From positions 1 through 8,652 of the forward strand of contig JALSUN010000145.1 in NCBI GenBank assembly GCA_027061425.1: DNA of 8,652 bases, read 5' to 3'. Source of the stretch: Helicobacteraceae bacterium (GTDB taxonomy: Bacteria > Campylobacterota > Campylobacteria > Campylobacterales > Sulfurimonadaceae). Within the stretch, counting starts at the first letter, position 1; the number at the start of each line of letters is the position of its first letter. The notes below the pieces were generated by a model. That model was given only the letters and a program-made list of their open reading frames with translations. It was not told the origin of the DNA and ran no database searches. Below, one piece after another: positions 1 to 6,676 of this stretch. The position numbers and the translations under genes are program-made.

Positions 1-1
1 T

Positions 2-742
2 TTAGTTCCTCTTTTTAGTAATGAAGTGCTTGGCCTTCAGGTATTGCAACTCATCTTCGAGCTTTCTTGTGAATGCATTTTCTGTCTCTTTAAGTCTCTG
101 TAAAAAGAGAATACGGCGTTCGACAAAGTAGAAGTAGAGCAAACCGCTTATGGCTGCAGCATAGAGACACCAGATGGATGTGAAGCCGTAAGGTCTCAGC
201 CAGAAGATGAGGACAAGACCTATAAAGTTAAGCAGACCGAAGATGCGTACAGACAAGCTGCTGCTTAAAAGCAGGGCCCCACAGGTGGTAATAATATAGA
301 GTACAGCATCATAGTAGTTTGCGGTCCAGTTATTATTATAAAAGAGGGTGTTGTTGATGACACGGACACTGCTGGGGTATATGGCAAGACCATAAAGAGA
401 GTAGCTCGTAAGGATGAGACCCAAAAAGGTCATGATACCAAGAAGCTTTCGTCGATATCCATCTTTTTCGATCAGCCAGATAGCAAGAGGGATAAGAAAA
501 GGGAGCAATCCCTGGGCATAAAAGATAAAGACACCTTTGGCGATTTCAAGGGCACGATGGTCAATCATACCACCAACACCAAGCCAGACAAAGCCTTCAG
601 TCAATTGGTGCAGTGCGAACAAAAGTGGTAGAGAGGCGAACACAACTTCATGTGGTGTACTCACTTTACGCAGCGTCAAGATACCGATCACACCAACTAC
701 TCCCGCAAGTATGAAGTTTAAAACAGCGTAATAAAATTCCAT
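2..742 (-). CDS. DUF6629 family seven-helix membrane protein
   Basis: The 246-residue product is an inner-membrane protein of unknown function. About seven hydrophobic helices can be seen, near residues 5-23, 33-55, 70-91, 99-121, 143-161, 166-183 and 187-206. A charged, helical cytoplasmic-type tail follows from about 208 to 246. The N-terminal third, with the runs TLRKVSTPHEVVFASLPLLF and LHQLTEGFVWL, matches what I know of the DUF6629 family, although the usual MCFS start is replaced by MEFY. The gene is complete, with its stop at the very edge of the window. The ATG has an AAGG eight bases upstream. It is separated from arsC by 120 bp and so is probably not part of the arsenic operon. No enzymatic residues are evident. 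The family assignment is fairly sure and the function is unknown. Confidence 0.8.
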   Translation of the reverse strand: MEFYYAVLNFILAGVVGVIGILTLRKVSTPHEVVFASLPLLFALHQLTEGFVWLGVGGMIDHRALEIAKGVFIFYAQGLLPFLIPLAIWLIEKDGYRRKLLGIMTFLGLILTSYSLYGLAIYPSSVRVINNTLFYNNNWTANYYDAVLYIITTCGALLLSSSLSVRIFGLLNFIGLVLIFWLRPYGFTSIWCLYAAAISGLLYFYFVERRILFLQRLKETENAFTRKLEDELQYLKAKHFITKKRN

Positions 743-862
743 CTGTATTGCCTTAGAATATAAGTACTTTTAAGTATTGTACTATAAGCTTGTCATAATC
801 TGTGTTTTTACAGTAGATTTTCTCATGGCTTACTATGATCGACTATCAAAGTCAGGCTCACC

Positions 863-1276
863 TTAATCCTCACAAAGCTCTTTTTTGACTATAGGAAGTA
901 ACTCTTTTTGTATAAGGTCATAGGTCTTGGCATACTCTTCAACCGCCTTTCCGCTTGGATCATCAAACCCTATGTGAATGGTCTTCACAGCTTTTGGGAA
1001 CATAGGACAGGTCTCTTTTGCATGATCACACACAGTCACAATAAGGTCAAAAGGGGTCTCTAAGACACTCTCTATCACCTTAGAGTGATACGTTGATCTC
1101 CACTCGCCCTTCGACTCTAAAAGCGCTTGAGCATTGGGGTTGATCTTACCACTGGCTTTAACCCCTGAACTCTGTGCTTCGACACACTCTCCAAGCTGTG
1201 CATTTAAGATCGCCTCTGCCATAACTGAACGACAACTGTTTCCTGTACATAGTACCAATACCTGTTTTTTACTCAT
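863..1276 (-). CDS. arsC: Arsenate reductase, thioredoxin-coupled (LMW-phosphatase fold)
   Basis: This 137-residue cytoplasmic enzyme reduces arsenate to arsenite so that ArsB can export it. The N-terminal P-loop VLCTGNSCRS gives the CX5R motif, with Cys10, Asn13, Cys15 and Arg16. Two further cysteines at 83 and 90 (VCDHAKETC) match the redox triad that relays a disulfide to thioredoxin in the Staphylococcus pI258-type ArsC. Asp106-Pro107 is the expected general-acid DP motif. Length is normal for the family (about 130-140). Glutaredoxin-type ArsC is a different fold and is excluded. The start codon overlaps the arsR stop as ATGA, which indicates translational coupling in an arsR-arsC transcript. 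The thioredoxin partner is not encoded in the window. Confidence 0.96.
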   Translation of the reverse strand: MSKKQVLVLCTGNSCRSVMAEAILNAQLGECVEAQSSGVKASGKINPNAQALLESKGEWRSTYHSKVIESVLETPFDLIVTVCDHAKETCPMFPKAVKTIHIGFDDPSGKAVEEYAKTYDLIQKELLPIVKKELCED

Positions 1277-1596
1277 ATTTTACAATCTCCATTTTCTGAA
1301 ATTTTTTGAAGGGGCGGTAGTGTGATATCAAGATGTTTGATCTCTTCTAATGCCTCAAGACGAAAACGATCCAGAGGTGTTCTAATACTATAGTACCCCC
1401 AGGTCCCTTTACGCTCCACTCTTACAAACCCTGCCTCTTTAAGTATCTTGAGATGTCGTGAGAGACGTGACTGTATCATCTCAAGTGAATGTTGCAGGTC
1501 ACAAACACAACACTCTCCATGTTCATCCAAAAAGCGCAATAACAAGACTCTAGTCTCATCATTAAGGGCGGCAGCTGTTTTAAGAAAGACATCCAT
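1273..1596 (-). CDS. arsR: ArsR family arsenite-responsive repressor
   Basis: A 107-residue winged-helix repressor of the ArsR/SmtB family. It is expected to sit on the ars operator as a dimer and to leave when arsenite binds. The metalloid site is visible as ECCVCDL at residues 28-34. Cys30 and Cys32 correspond to the CVC pair of R773 ArsR, and Cys29 is an additional cysteine where that protein has leucine. The recognition helix region follows (QSRLSRHLKILKEAGFV), and then the wing (ERKGTWGYYSI). I chose the ATG at 1596 because AAGGAG (1602-1607) lies five bases upstream. An in-frame GTG at 1602 would add two residues but overlaps that same Shine-Dalgarno sequence. It overlaps arsC by four bases and is divergent from arsB. 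Confidence 0.94.
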   Translation of the reverse strand: MDVFLKTAAALNDETRVLLLRFLDEHGECCVCDLQHSLEMIQSRLSRHLKILKEAGFVRVERKGTWGYYSIRTPLDRFRLEALEEIKHLDITLPPLQKISENGDCKI

Positions 1597-1601
1597 CTTC
1601 A

Positions 1602-1607
1602 CTCCTT
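1602..1607 (-). promoter_or_regulatory. Ribosome binding site that fixes the arsR start
   Basis: AAGGAG reads on the minus strand with a five-base gap to the ATG at 1596. Because it overlaps the alternative GTG start at 1602, it decides in favour of the ATG. Confidence 0.75.
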
Positions 1608-1621
1608 CATTTGTATATGAA

Positions 1622-1650
1622 AGTGTAACATAATAAAATTACTATATCAA
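1622..1650 (-). promoter_or_regulatory. arsRC promoter (sigma-70 type)
   Basis: On the minus strand TTGATA (1645-1650) is followed after exactly 17 bases by TACACT (1622-1627). Transcription would start near 1615, giving a leader of about 19 bases that still includes the arsR ribosome binding site. The -35 element is one half of the operator palindrome. Confidence 0.65.
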
Positions 1651-1661
1651 GATATATTGAT
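1646..1661. promoter_or_regulatory. Putative ArsR operator, ATCAA-N6-TTGAT palindrome
   Basis: ATCAAGATATATTGAT is an inverted repeat with five-base arms and only one mismatched pair in the whole 16 bp. The ATCAA-N6-TTGAT form resembles sites described for ArsR/SmtB repressors. It lies in the 128-bp space between arsR and arsB. Its arms double as the -35 hexamers of both divergent promoters, so bound ArsR would block RNA polymerase on both sides. The assignment as an ArsR site is an inference from position and form. Confidence 0.75.
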
Positions 1662-1685
1662 TTAATAAAACAATTTGGCTATAGT
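1657..1685 (+). promoter_or_regulatory. arsB promoter (sigma-70 type)
   Basis: TTGATT (1657-1662) is followed after exactly 17 bases by TATAGT (1680-1685). Transcription would start near 1692, about 33 bases before the arsB ATG. The -35 element coincides with the right arm of the operator palindrome. Confidence 0.68.
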
Positions 1686-1724
1686 TCCACATCAAAACAG
1701 AAAACTCAGAGAAAAAGGAAGATG

Positions 1725-2987
1725 ATGATTCTCGCATTTGGTCTATTTTTAGTGACTTTACTTTTTATAATATGGCAACCTAAAGGTCTGCAAATCGGTA
1801 CTACTGCTGTTATCGGTGCTATAGTTGCCCTGCTTTTAGGTGTGGTCAGTTTCGACGATGTCATTACCGTCACCGACATCGTCTGGGACGCGACACTCGC
1901 CTTCATCGGCATTATCATCCTCTCTATGGTTCTTGATGAGATCGGCTTTTTTGAATGGGCCGCTATTAAGATGGCAAAACTCAGTGGTGGAAGTGGTAAT
2001 AAGATGTTTGTCTACATCTTACTACTAGGAGCACTTGTTGCAGCCTTTTTTGCCAACGATGGTGCTGCACTCATCTTGACCCCTATCTTGCTTGCCAAGA
2101 TGAAGTACCTTAAGATGAAACCGCTCCCTATTTTTGCATTTTTGATGGCAGGAGGCTTCATCGGAGACAGTGCATCTAATCCACTCGTCATCTCTAACCT
2201 CACCAACATCGTCACCGCAGGCTACTTTAACATCGGCTTTTTAGAGTACGCTAAAAACATGTTGCTGCCCAACCTGCTAAGTATCGTTGCCTCCATAGCC
2301 GTTTTGTGGGTCTATTTTAGAAAAGATATCCCGCTTACGGTTGATGTGACCCTACTCCCAGAACCCGCTTCTGTCATTAAAAACCAGACCCTCTTTAAAC
2401 TTAGTTGGCTCTTTTTGGCACTCTTGATGGTGGGCTACCTTGTGGGTGACCATTACCAACTGCCCGTCTCATTTTTTGCCTTGGGAGGCGCTGTGCTTTT
2501 CTTAGCCATAGCGACTTACTATAAAGCAGTGAAACCACTTGAGACTATAAAAGGTGCACCTTGGCAGGTGGTTTGGTTTAGTATCGGGCTGTATGTGGTA
2601 GTTTATGGTCTTAAAAATGCAGGACTCACTGACATCATCGCTTCATGGATTGAAGCACTCAGTCATCAGGGCTCAGCAGTGGCTATCATCGGTACAGGCT
2701 TTCTCTCTGCTGTCATCAGCTCTGTTATGAACAACATGCCTACTATTATGATTATGGACATCGCCATAGACAAGGTGGGCTATGTAGGTAATGAGGCTCT
2801 TGTCTATGCGAACATCTTAGGCTCTAACCTTGGGCCAAAAATGACCCCTATCGGTTCACTCGCCACCCTACTCTGGTTACATGTCTTGGCGCAAAAAGGG
2901 GTCAAAATCGGTTGGATAGAGTATATGAAAGTGGGCTTGGTGATTACACCACCCGTACTGTTTGTCGCACTTTTAGGACTGATATAA
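1725..2987 (+). CDS. arsB: Arsenite efflux permease ArsB
   Basis: A 420-residue inner-membrane arsenite/antimonite exporter that uses the proton gradient. The sequence follows E. coli ArsB closely along its whole length. Shared signatures include IWQPKG near residue 17, FFEWAA, FANDGAALILTPI near 109-121, NNMPT near 336-340, and LGPKMTPIGSLATLLWLHVL near 369-388. It has many hydrophobic helices with no large soluble insert, and full family length. It is ArsB and not Acr3. No arsA ATPase gene is adjacent, so it should work as a secondary carrier. I see no cysteine in the protein. AAGGA (1715-1719) is five bases from the ATG at 1725, and the E. coli protein aligns from the second Met, so I prefer this start to the ATG at 1722. 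It converges on the 57-residue gene, seven bases from its stop. Confidence 0.95.
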   Translation: MILAFGLFLVTLLFIIWQPKGLQIGTTAVIGAIVALLLGVVSFDDVITVTDIVWDATLAFIGIIILSMVLDEIGFFEWAAIKMAKLSGGSGNKMFVYILLLGALVAAFFANDGAALILTPILLAKMKYLKMKPLPIFAFLMAGGFIGDSASNPLVISNLTNIVTAGYFNIGFLEYAKNMLLPNLLSIVASIAVLWVYFRKDIPLTVDVTLLPEPASVIKNQTLFKLSWLFLALLMVGYLVGDHYQLPVSFFALGGAVLFLAIATYYKAVKPLETIKGAPWQVVWFSIGLYVVVYGLKNAGLTDIIASWIEALSHQGSAVAIIGTGFLSAVISSVMNNMPTIMIMDIAIDKVGYVGNEALVYANILGSNLGPKMTPIGSLATLLWLHVLAQKGVKIGWIEYMKVGLVITPPVLFVALLGLI

Positions 2988-3011
2988 AAAAAGCTTACTT
3001 AGGTGCTTTTT
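2988..3011. terminator. Weak bidirectional terminator between convergent genes
   Basis: AAAAAGC (2988-2994) can pair with GCTTTTT (3005-3011) around a ten-base loop, giving a hairpin with a T run in both directions. It begins directly after the arsB stop. On the other strand the stop of the 57-residue gene sits in the loop. The stem has only two G-C pairs, so this is a modest candidate. Confidence 0.4.
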
Positions 3012-3168
3012 CCAGTGCCTCTTTCGCCAAGCTTCTGATCCAGTCATTAAACTTCAGGTCATTTTGAATGCAGTAAGAGGCGTAAGCTTTTAACTCCTCT
3101 ACCGTCAACATCAACTCCACCTCTTTTAAAGTCACCCCTTCAGCAGTGAGCGTCTCTATACTTTTCAT
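2995..3168 (-). CDS. Small 57-residue protein coupled to the M48 protease
   Basis: I do not recognise this protein. It starts MKSIETLTAEGVTLKEVELM and ends ALEKAPK, is acidic and helical-looking, and has no membrane segment or signal peptide. It contains a single cysteine (Cys33) and a single tryptophan (Trp43). The start codon shares its A with the last base of the protease stop codon (TAATG on the minus strand). AGAAGG lies seven bases upstream, inside the end of the protease gene. This arrangement and the lack of internal stops argue for a real, translationally coupled gene. It could be a small cytoplasmic partner or regulator of the protease, but nothing in the sequence proves that. Confidence 0.7.
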   Translation of the reverse strand: MKSIETLTAEGVTLKEVELMLTVEELKAYASYCIQNDLKFNDWIRSLAKEALEKAPK

Positions 3169-5117
3169 TAATCAACCTTCTCTAATGAGAACTCACGAGG
3201 CAATGGCACCTGCATGAGTTGGGCGATGGCATGCACAAAGGCATTTTCACTTTTTGAGACCTTGCCATCACTTTTAATAAGATGAAGAACTCCTTCAAAT
3301 ACACGTTCCGCAATAGCAGGTTTTGCACGCTCTATCGCTGTTACAGCATTGATAAACCGCTGATGGTCGATAGCATCTAACGGCACATACTGCAGGGCGC
3401 CTGCATGCATCTCTTTTTTGGTCATATCAAACGCTTTTTTCGCCTCTGATTCATCACTGTATTGTGCTTGGGCTAACATAGAGTAAAGTATCTCTACCTC
3501 CTCTTTTATGGCACCAAGATTACTCGCTGTTGTTTTGGGAACTTTGCGAAGCCCCAAATGCATCTCTAAAGGGCGTTCTATAATATGTTGAAGACTCCAT
3601 TCAAACAGCGATACATTTTTATCAATAGTAATAAAAAAGTCCAACAGGCTTTTAAACTTTTTGTACTGTTCAACAGAGAGACTTTTAAGGGCATTGAGAC
3701 TCAGCGCGACAACTAAAGCACTCTGTTCTTGTAACCCTTTATTCTCCTCTTTCATAAAACTTGCAAACTCAAGAAGAAGATAGGGATGCAACTCTTGGAT
3801 CTTTTCAAAAAGAAGTTGTTTATACGCTTTGTCATAAAGAAGTGACAGAACAACGGCCTGAGCACCCAATGGGTCTTCTAAGCGTTTTAAAACAGCGGGA
3901 GGAAGTGAAGCAATGTCTTGTTGTACTTTTTCAACATCTTCTTCTTTCACCTGACCAACACTCATCATTGCTGCGGCAATAGCGCCCTCAGTAAAACGCT
4001 CTTTTTTAACTTTGACTTCCTCTTTTTTAGCCTCACGTTTGACCGCTTTCTCTTTTTGAGCTTTTGTTTGATTTGAAAGTTTCCCATAATCAGGAAATCG
4101 ACCATTCCAACGGGGTTCTATCTTTTTGATCCTATCATCAAGAGGGGGATGCGTGGCCATCAATGAGCTCAGCATAGAACTCACACCATTAGCAAAATAG
4201 AGATGACTGTAGGTCTCTGCAGCAGGTGCGCTCAGCTCTGAACTGTAATACGCTATCTTTTTAAGTGCGCCACTGATACCTCTAGGATACCTTGTGTACT
4301 GTACAGCAGTAGCGTCTGCCAAAAACTCACGTTTACGACTAACGTTGGCCTTGATCATCGAGCCAAAAAAAGTACCCGCATACCCAATGGCCATCAGTCC
4401 TGCACCCAATACTAAAAGGTAGAGGCCACCACCCTCTTTTTTGCTACTGCGACTTGAGTGATAACTGTGTGTCGTTCGTGACATCGATCGTAATATAAAC
4501 TTCCCGATCAGTCCAATAAGCAAAATACCGTGAAGGGTCGCTGTGAGTTGTAAGTTCAGACGCATATCTCCATTAAAGATATGGCTAAATTCGTGGGCTA
4601 TCACCCCTTGTAACTCCTCACGATCAAGCTTCTCAACCGTACCACGAGTGACACCTATCACCGCGTCATCTAAAGTGAGACCTGCAGCAAAAGCATTAAT
4701 ACCTTCATCATCAAGTAAAAACACCGTTGGTGTACTTATACCCGAAGCAATAGCCATCTCCTCAACTACATTAAGTAGCTGTTTTTCTGATGTTTGCGCA
4801 CTGTTACGGTTGACTTGGTGTCCACCTAAAGCGATGGCTACCGCTTTTCCCCCACTTGAAAGGGTACTGTATTTGTAAACAGAACCACCACCCACAAGTA
4901 AGATCACCCCAACACTTACACCATATAAAAACTTTAAATCAAGATACTCGGCAGGATGTGCCAAAAATTCATTTAACCCAACACTTTCGCTATATAGCAG
5001 CAAGCCCACTAAAAAAACAATAGTAATGAAGATGAGAGAGAGCACCGCTAAAGAGAAGATACCCACGAGCCACATCGTATGTCGACGTGCGTGGGCTTGT
5101 TCTTGAAAAAAGTTCAT
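3168..5117 (-). CDS. M48 family (HtpX-like) membrane metalloprotease with long C-terminal extension
   Basis: A 649-residue zinc endopeptidase of the inner membrane, expected to clear misfolded membrane proteins. Two N-terminal helices are visible (about 15-42 and 62-82). The zinc motif HEFSH at 175-179 gives His175, Glu176 and His179, and the third ligand is Glu264 in REFLAD. Two more helices (193-210 and 231-254) flank the active site, as in HtpX. ATHPPLDDRIKKIEP at 321-335 is the family's C-terminal signature. HtpX is normally about 290 residues. Here a Lys/Glu-rich linker (about 351-375) leads to roughly 270 more residues, probably all helical. They end in a TerB-like segment (600-640) with the KSDGKVSKSE core. 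The gene follows lemA after 18 bases with a weak ribosome site, and overlaps the 57-residue gene. Confidence 0.9.
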   Translation of the reverse strand: MNFFQEQAHARRHTMWLVGIFSLAVLSLIFITIVFLVGLLLYSESVGLNEFLAHPAEYLDLKFLYGVSVGVILLVGGGSVYKYSTLSSGGKAVAIALGGHQVNRNSAQTSEKQLLNVVEEMAIASGISTPTVFLLDDEGINAFAAGLTLDDAVIGVTRGTVEKLDREELQGVIAHEFSHIFNGDMRLNLQLTATLHGILLIGLIGKFILRSMSRTTHSYHSSRSSKKEGGGLYLLVLGAGLMAIGYAGTFFGSMIKANVSRKREFLADATAVQYTRYPRGISGALKKIAYYSSELSAPAAETYSHLYFANGVSSMLSSLMATHPPLDDRIKKIEPRWNGRFPDYGKLSNQTKAQKEKAVKREAKKEEVKVKKERFTEGAIAAAMMSVGQVKEEDVEKVQQDIASLPPAVLKRLEDPLGAQAVVLSLLYDKAYKQLLFEKIQELHPYLLLEFASFMKEENKGLQEQSALVVALSLNALKSLSVEQYKKFKSLLDFFITIDKNVSLFEWSLQHIIERPLEMHLGLRKVPKTTASNLGAIKEEVEILYSMLAQAQYSDESEAKKAFDMTKKEMHAGALQYVPLDAIDHQRFINAVTAIERAKPAIAERVFEGVLHLIKSDGKVSKSENAFVHAIAQLMQVPLPREFSLEKVD

Positions 5118-5135
5118 ATTACTTAAAGCGCAGGG

Positions 5136-5726
5136 TTAGTCAAAACTGACTTTAGGAGCCGCTTGCATCGCCTTAGAGTCCTCAAACTCCAACATTTTTG
5201 CATCAGTGTGAAAACCGAACATACTTGCGATCTGATTTTGTGGGAAGGATTGACGATAAGTGTTAAAAGCCAAGACAAAGTCGTTGTAAGCCTGACGTGC
5301 AAAAGCGATACGGTTTTCAGTAGTCGTCAACTCTTCTGTCAGCTGCATCATGTTCTCGTTCGCTTTAAGCTCTGGGTAGGCCTCCATCACAAAACTCATC
5401 TTGCCCATAGCACCCACAAGTCCCTGCTCTGCCTGATTAAACTGTGCCACAGCAGAAGGATCATCCAACTGCCCTTCCATCTGCTTCAAAGCACCTGACG
5501 CTTCATTACGCGCCGCGATCACCGCTTCAAGAGTCTCACGCTCATGCGCCATATACTTTTTAGCCACCTCTATAAGGTTCGGTATAAGGTCGTAACGACG
5601 TTTCAACTGTACTTCTATCTGCGCAAAACCATTGTCTATCTGGTTTTTCTTAGCCACCAGTCCGTTATAAATACCTATAGCATAAAACAGCATCATCACA
5701 GCAATTCCTAAAACAACATAACCCAT
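5136..5726 (-). CDS. lemA: LemA family protein
   Basis: A 196-residue membrane-anchored helical protein. One N-terminal membrane helix (about 3-21) is followed by the family hallmark QLKRRYDLIPNLIE (40-53). Then come YPELKANENMMQLTEEL (117-133), TENRIAFARQAYND and FPQNQIASMFGF (161-172). Length is typical for LemA (about 185-200). The biochemical role of LemA is not settled. It is often encoded next to HtpX-like M48 proteases, as here, where it is the first gene of the cluster. I chose the ATG at 5726 because AAAGG lies six bases upstream. A TTG at 5750 would add eight residues but has no ribosome site. Confidence 0.93.
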   Translation of the reverse strand: MGYVVLGIAVMMLFYAIGIYNGLVAKKNQIDNGFAQIEVQLKRRYDLIPNLIEVAKKYMAHERETLEAVIAARNEASGALKQMEGQLDDPSAVAQFNQAEQGLVGAMGKMSFVMEAYPELKANENMMQLTEELTTTENRIAFARQAYNDFVLAFNTYRQSFPQNQIASMFGFHTDAKMLEFEDSKAMQAAPKVSFD

Positions 5727-5764
5727 AAAAAACCTTTTTTTAGCTCTCAATATTCACTTATACT

Positions 5765-5773
5765 TTTATAGCA
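5765..5773 (-). promoter_or_regulatory. Candidate extended -10 promoter for lemA-M48 cluster
   Basis: On the minus strand TGC-TATAAA reads as an extended -10 element. Transcription would start near 5758, giving a leader of about 30 bases before lemA. No convincing -35 is seen, which is common in Campylobacterota promoters. Confidence 0.45.
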
Positions 5774-5937
5774 CAAGCAACATTTATGAGAAACTTATTT
5801 ATTAATTTATATTAACACAAATATGATTTTATTATTATTTGGCATACTCTTAAAGAGACACTATCTACAAATCTCCCCTCTCCTCTCATCAAAGGATTAC
5901 CTATGCAAATCCATACTCTTAAAACATGCCTCGTACC

Positions 5938-6495
5938 TTAATAATCAAGTTTATGTAACGAAGCGTAGGTTTTAAAACTTAATCCAGTTCTCAAGTTAAA
6001 TATCTTGTCTAAAACCTTCCTTGGAATATTTGCAATAGCCATCACCTCATCTATGTTGTAGTCACTACCTTGAGTATCTAACAACTCTATGATTTTCATA
6101 ATATTGAAAGGCAACTGACTGGCTGTCAAACGATTTTTTAAATAGCTGTCAAGTTCATTTTCTAAAATGTTCTTTTCTATAAATACAGGCGCTTGTGGCA
6201 TCTGCATCAGTTGCGCCATCTCACCTTCGTAAAAGAAAGAGGCACCTGCACCTTTGAATCGTATGGCTATAAGGTTTAAAGTTTTATCTGTTTGAATATC
6301 GACAGAGACCTCATAAGCATTTATCAGTACCGCTTGAAAACTAGCAAGCGTATAAACACTGTTTTCAATAATGATTTCACATGCTATCTCTCGATTGATC
6401 AAAACGATCATGCCACCATTAGGTTTGAGTTCATAGTGTGCGCAATTTTGTATGAGATCATATCGGTCTATATATTTTTTTAATTTTTTGTCCAT
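5938..6495 (-). CDS. DUF6597/AraC-type regulator lacking the second helix-turn-helix
   Basis: A 185-residue putative transcription factor. Residues about 8-120 resemble the DUF6597 sensor domain that precedes AraC-type DNA-binding domains: YIDRYDLI, then LKPNGGMIVLIN, then LNLIAIRFKGAGASFFY. Residues about 145-182 match the first helix-turn-helix of AraC proteins (IDEVMAIANIPRKVLDKIF, then NLRTGLSFKTYASLHKL). The protein then ends, where AraC proteins usually carry a second helix-turn-helix of about 50 residues. The bases after the stop do not encode a recognisable remainder in any frame I read, so a single nonsense mutation is unlikely. It has no ribosome site, and a TATAAT lies five bases before the ATG. 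It is divergent from the lipoprotein gene, a usual layout for a local regulator. It may bind DNA weakly or have lost that function. Confidence 0.72.
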   Translation of the reverse strand: MDKKLKKYIDRYDLIQNCAHYELKPNGGMIVLINREIACEIIIENSVYTLASFQAVLINAYEVSVDIQTDKTLNLIAIRFKGAGASFFYEGEMAQLMQMPQAPVFIEKNILENELDSYLKNRLTASQLPFNIMKIIELLDTQGSDYNIDEVMAIANIPRKVLDKIFNLRTGLSFKTYASLHKLDY

Positions 6496-6500
6496 TGTGT

Positions 6501-6506
6501 ATTATA
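6501..6506 (-). promoter_or_regulatory. -10 element of the AraC-like gene, implying a leaderless mRNA
   Basis: A perfect TATAAT on the minus strand ends five bases before the ATG at 6495. Initiation six or seven bases downstream of the -10 would fall on the start codon itself. No Shine-Dalgarno sequence is present. Confidence 0.55.
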
Positions 6507-6628
6507 GGATAAAAACAAAAAAGTGTTATTGATACTTCATGCTGAGTTTATCAAAGTAAAACTAATAACTCTTGTTCTAAATTCACACCCTTTTCCTTAA
6601 TGATATTTATAACATCTTCAAGATTTTG

Positions 6629-6644
6629 GAACGTTTTTCGAACG
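6629..6644 (+). repeat. Phased direct repeat GAACG, possible regulator site
   Basis: GAACG occurs at 6629-6633 and again at 6640-6644, one helical turn apart (11 bp). It lies just upstream of the -10 of the lipoprotein gene, in the space shared with the divergent AraC-like gene. AraC-type proteins often use such direct repeats. The link is an inference. Confidence 0.3.
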
Positions 6645-6650
6645 CTGCAT

Positions 6651-6659
6651 TGTTATACT
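6651..6659 (+). promoter_or_regulatory. Extended -10 promoter of the lipoprotein gene
   Basis: TGT-TATACT reads as an extended -10 element, with initiation expected near 6666 or a little later. No good -35 hexamer is present at the usual distance, which would suit an activated or extended -10 promoter. The distance to AAGGAG (6666-6671) is tight. Confidence 0.45.
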
Positions 6660-6676
6660 TTTAATAAGGAGTTTAT

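Noticed and set aside
755..790. AAGTACTT and nearby AGTAC/GTACT inverted repeats upstream of the DUF6629 gene.
   Set aside because: They are short AT-rich palindromes with no consistent promoter spacing. I could not define a promoter or operator there.
4543..4878. A 111-codon plus-strand frame inside the M48 gene.
   Set aside because: It lies opposite the conserved zinc-site region of the protease and has a low-complexity Ser/Ala/Pro composition, typical of an antisense shadow.
5903..5941. A 12-codon plus-strand frame (MQIHTLKTCLVP) with a well-spaced AAGGA.
   Set aside because: It is too short to judge, runs into the end of the AraC-like gene, and has no supporting promoter or partner.
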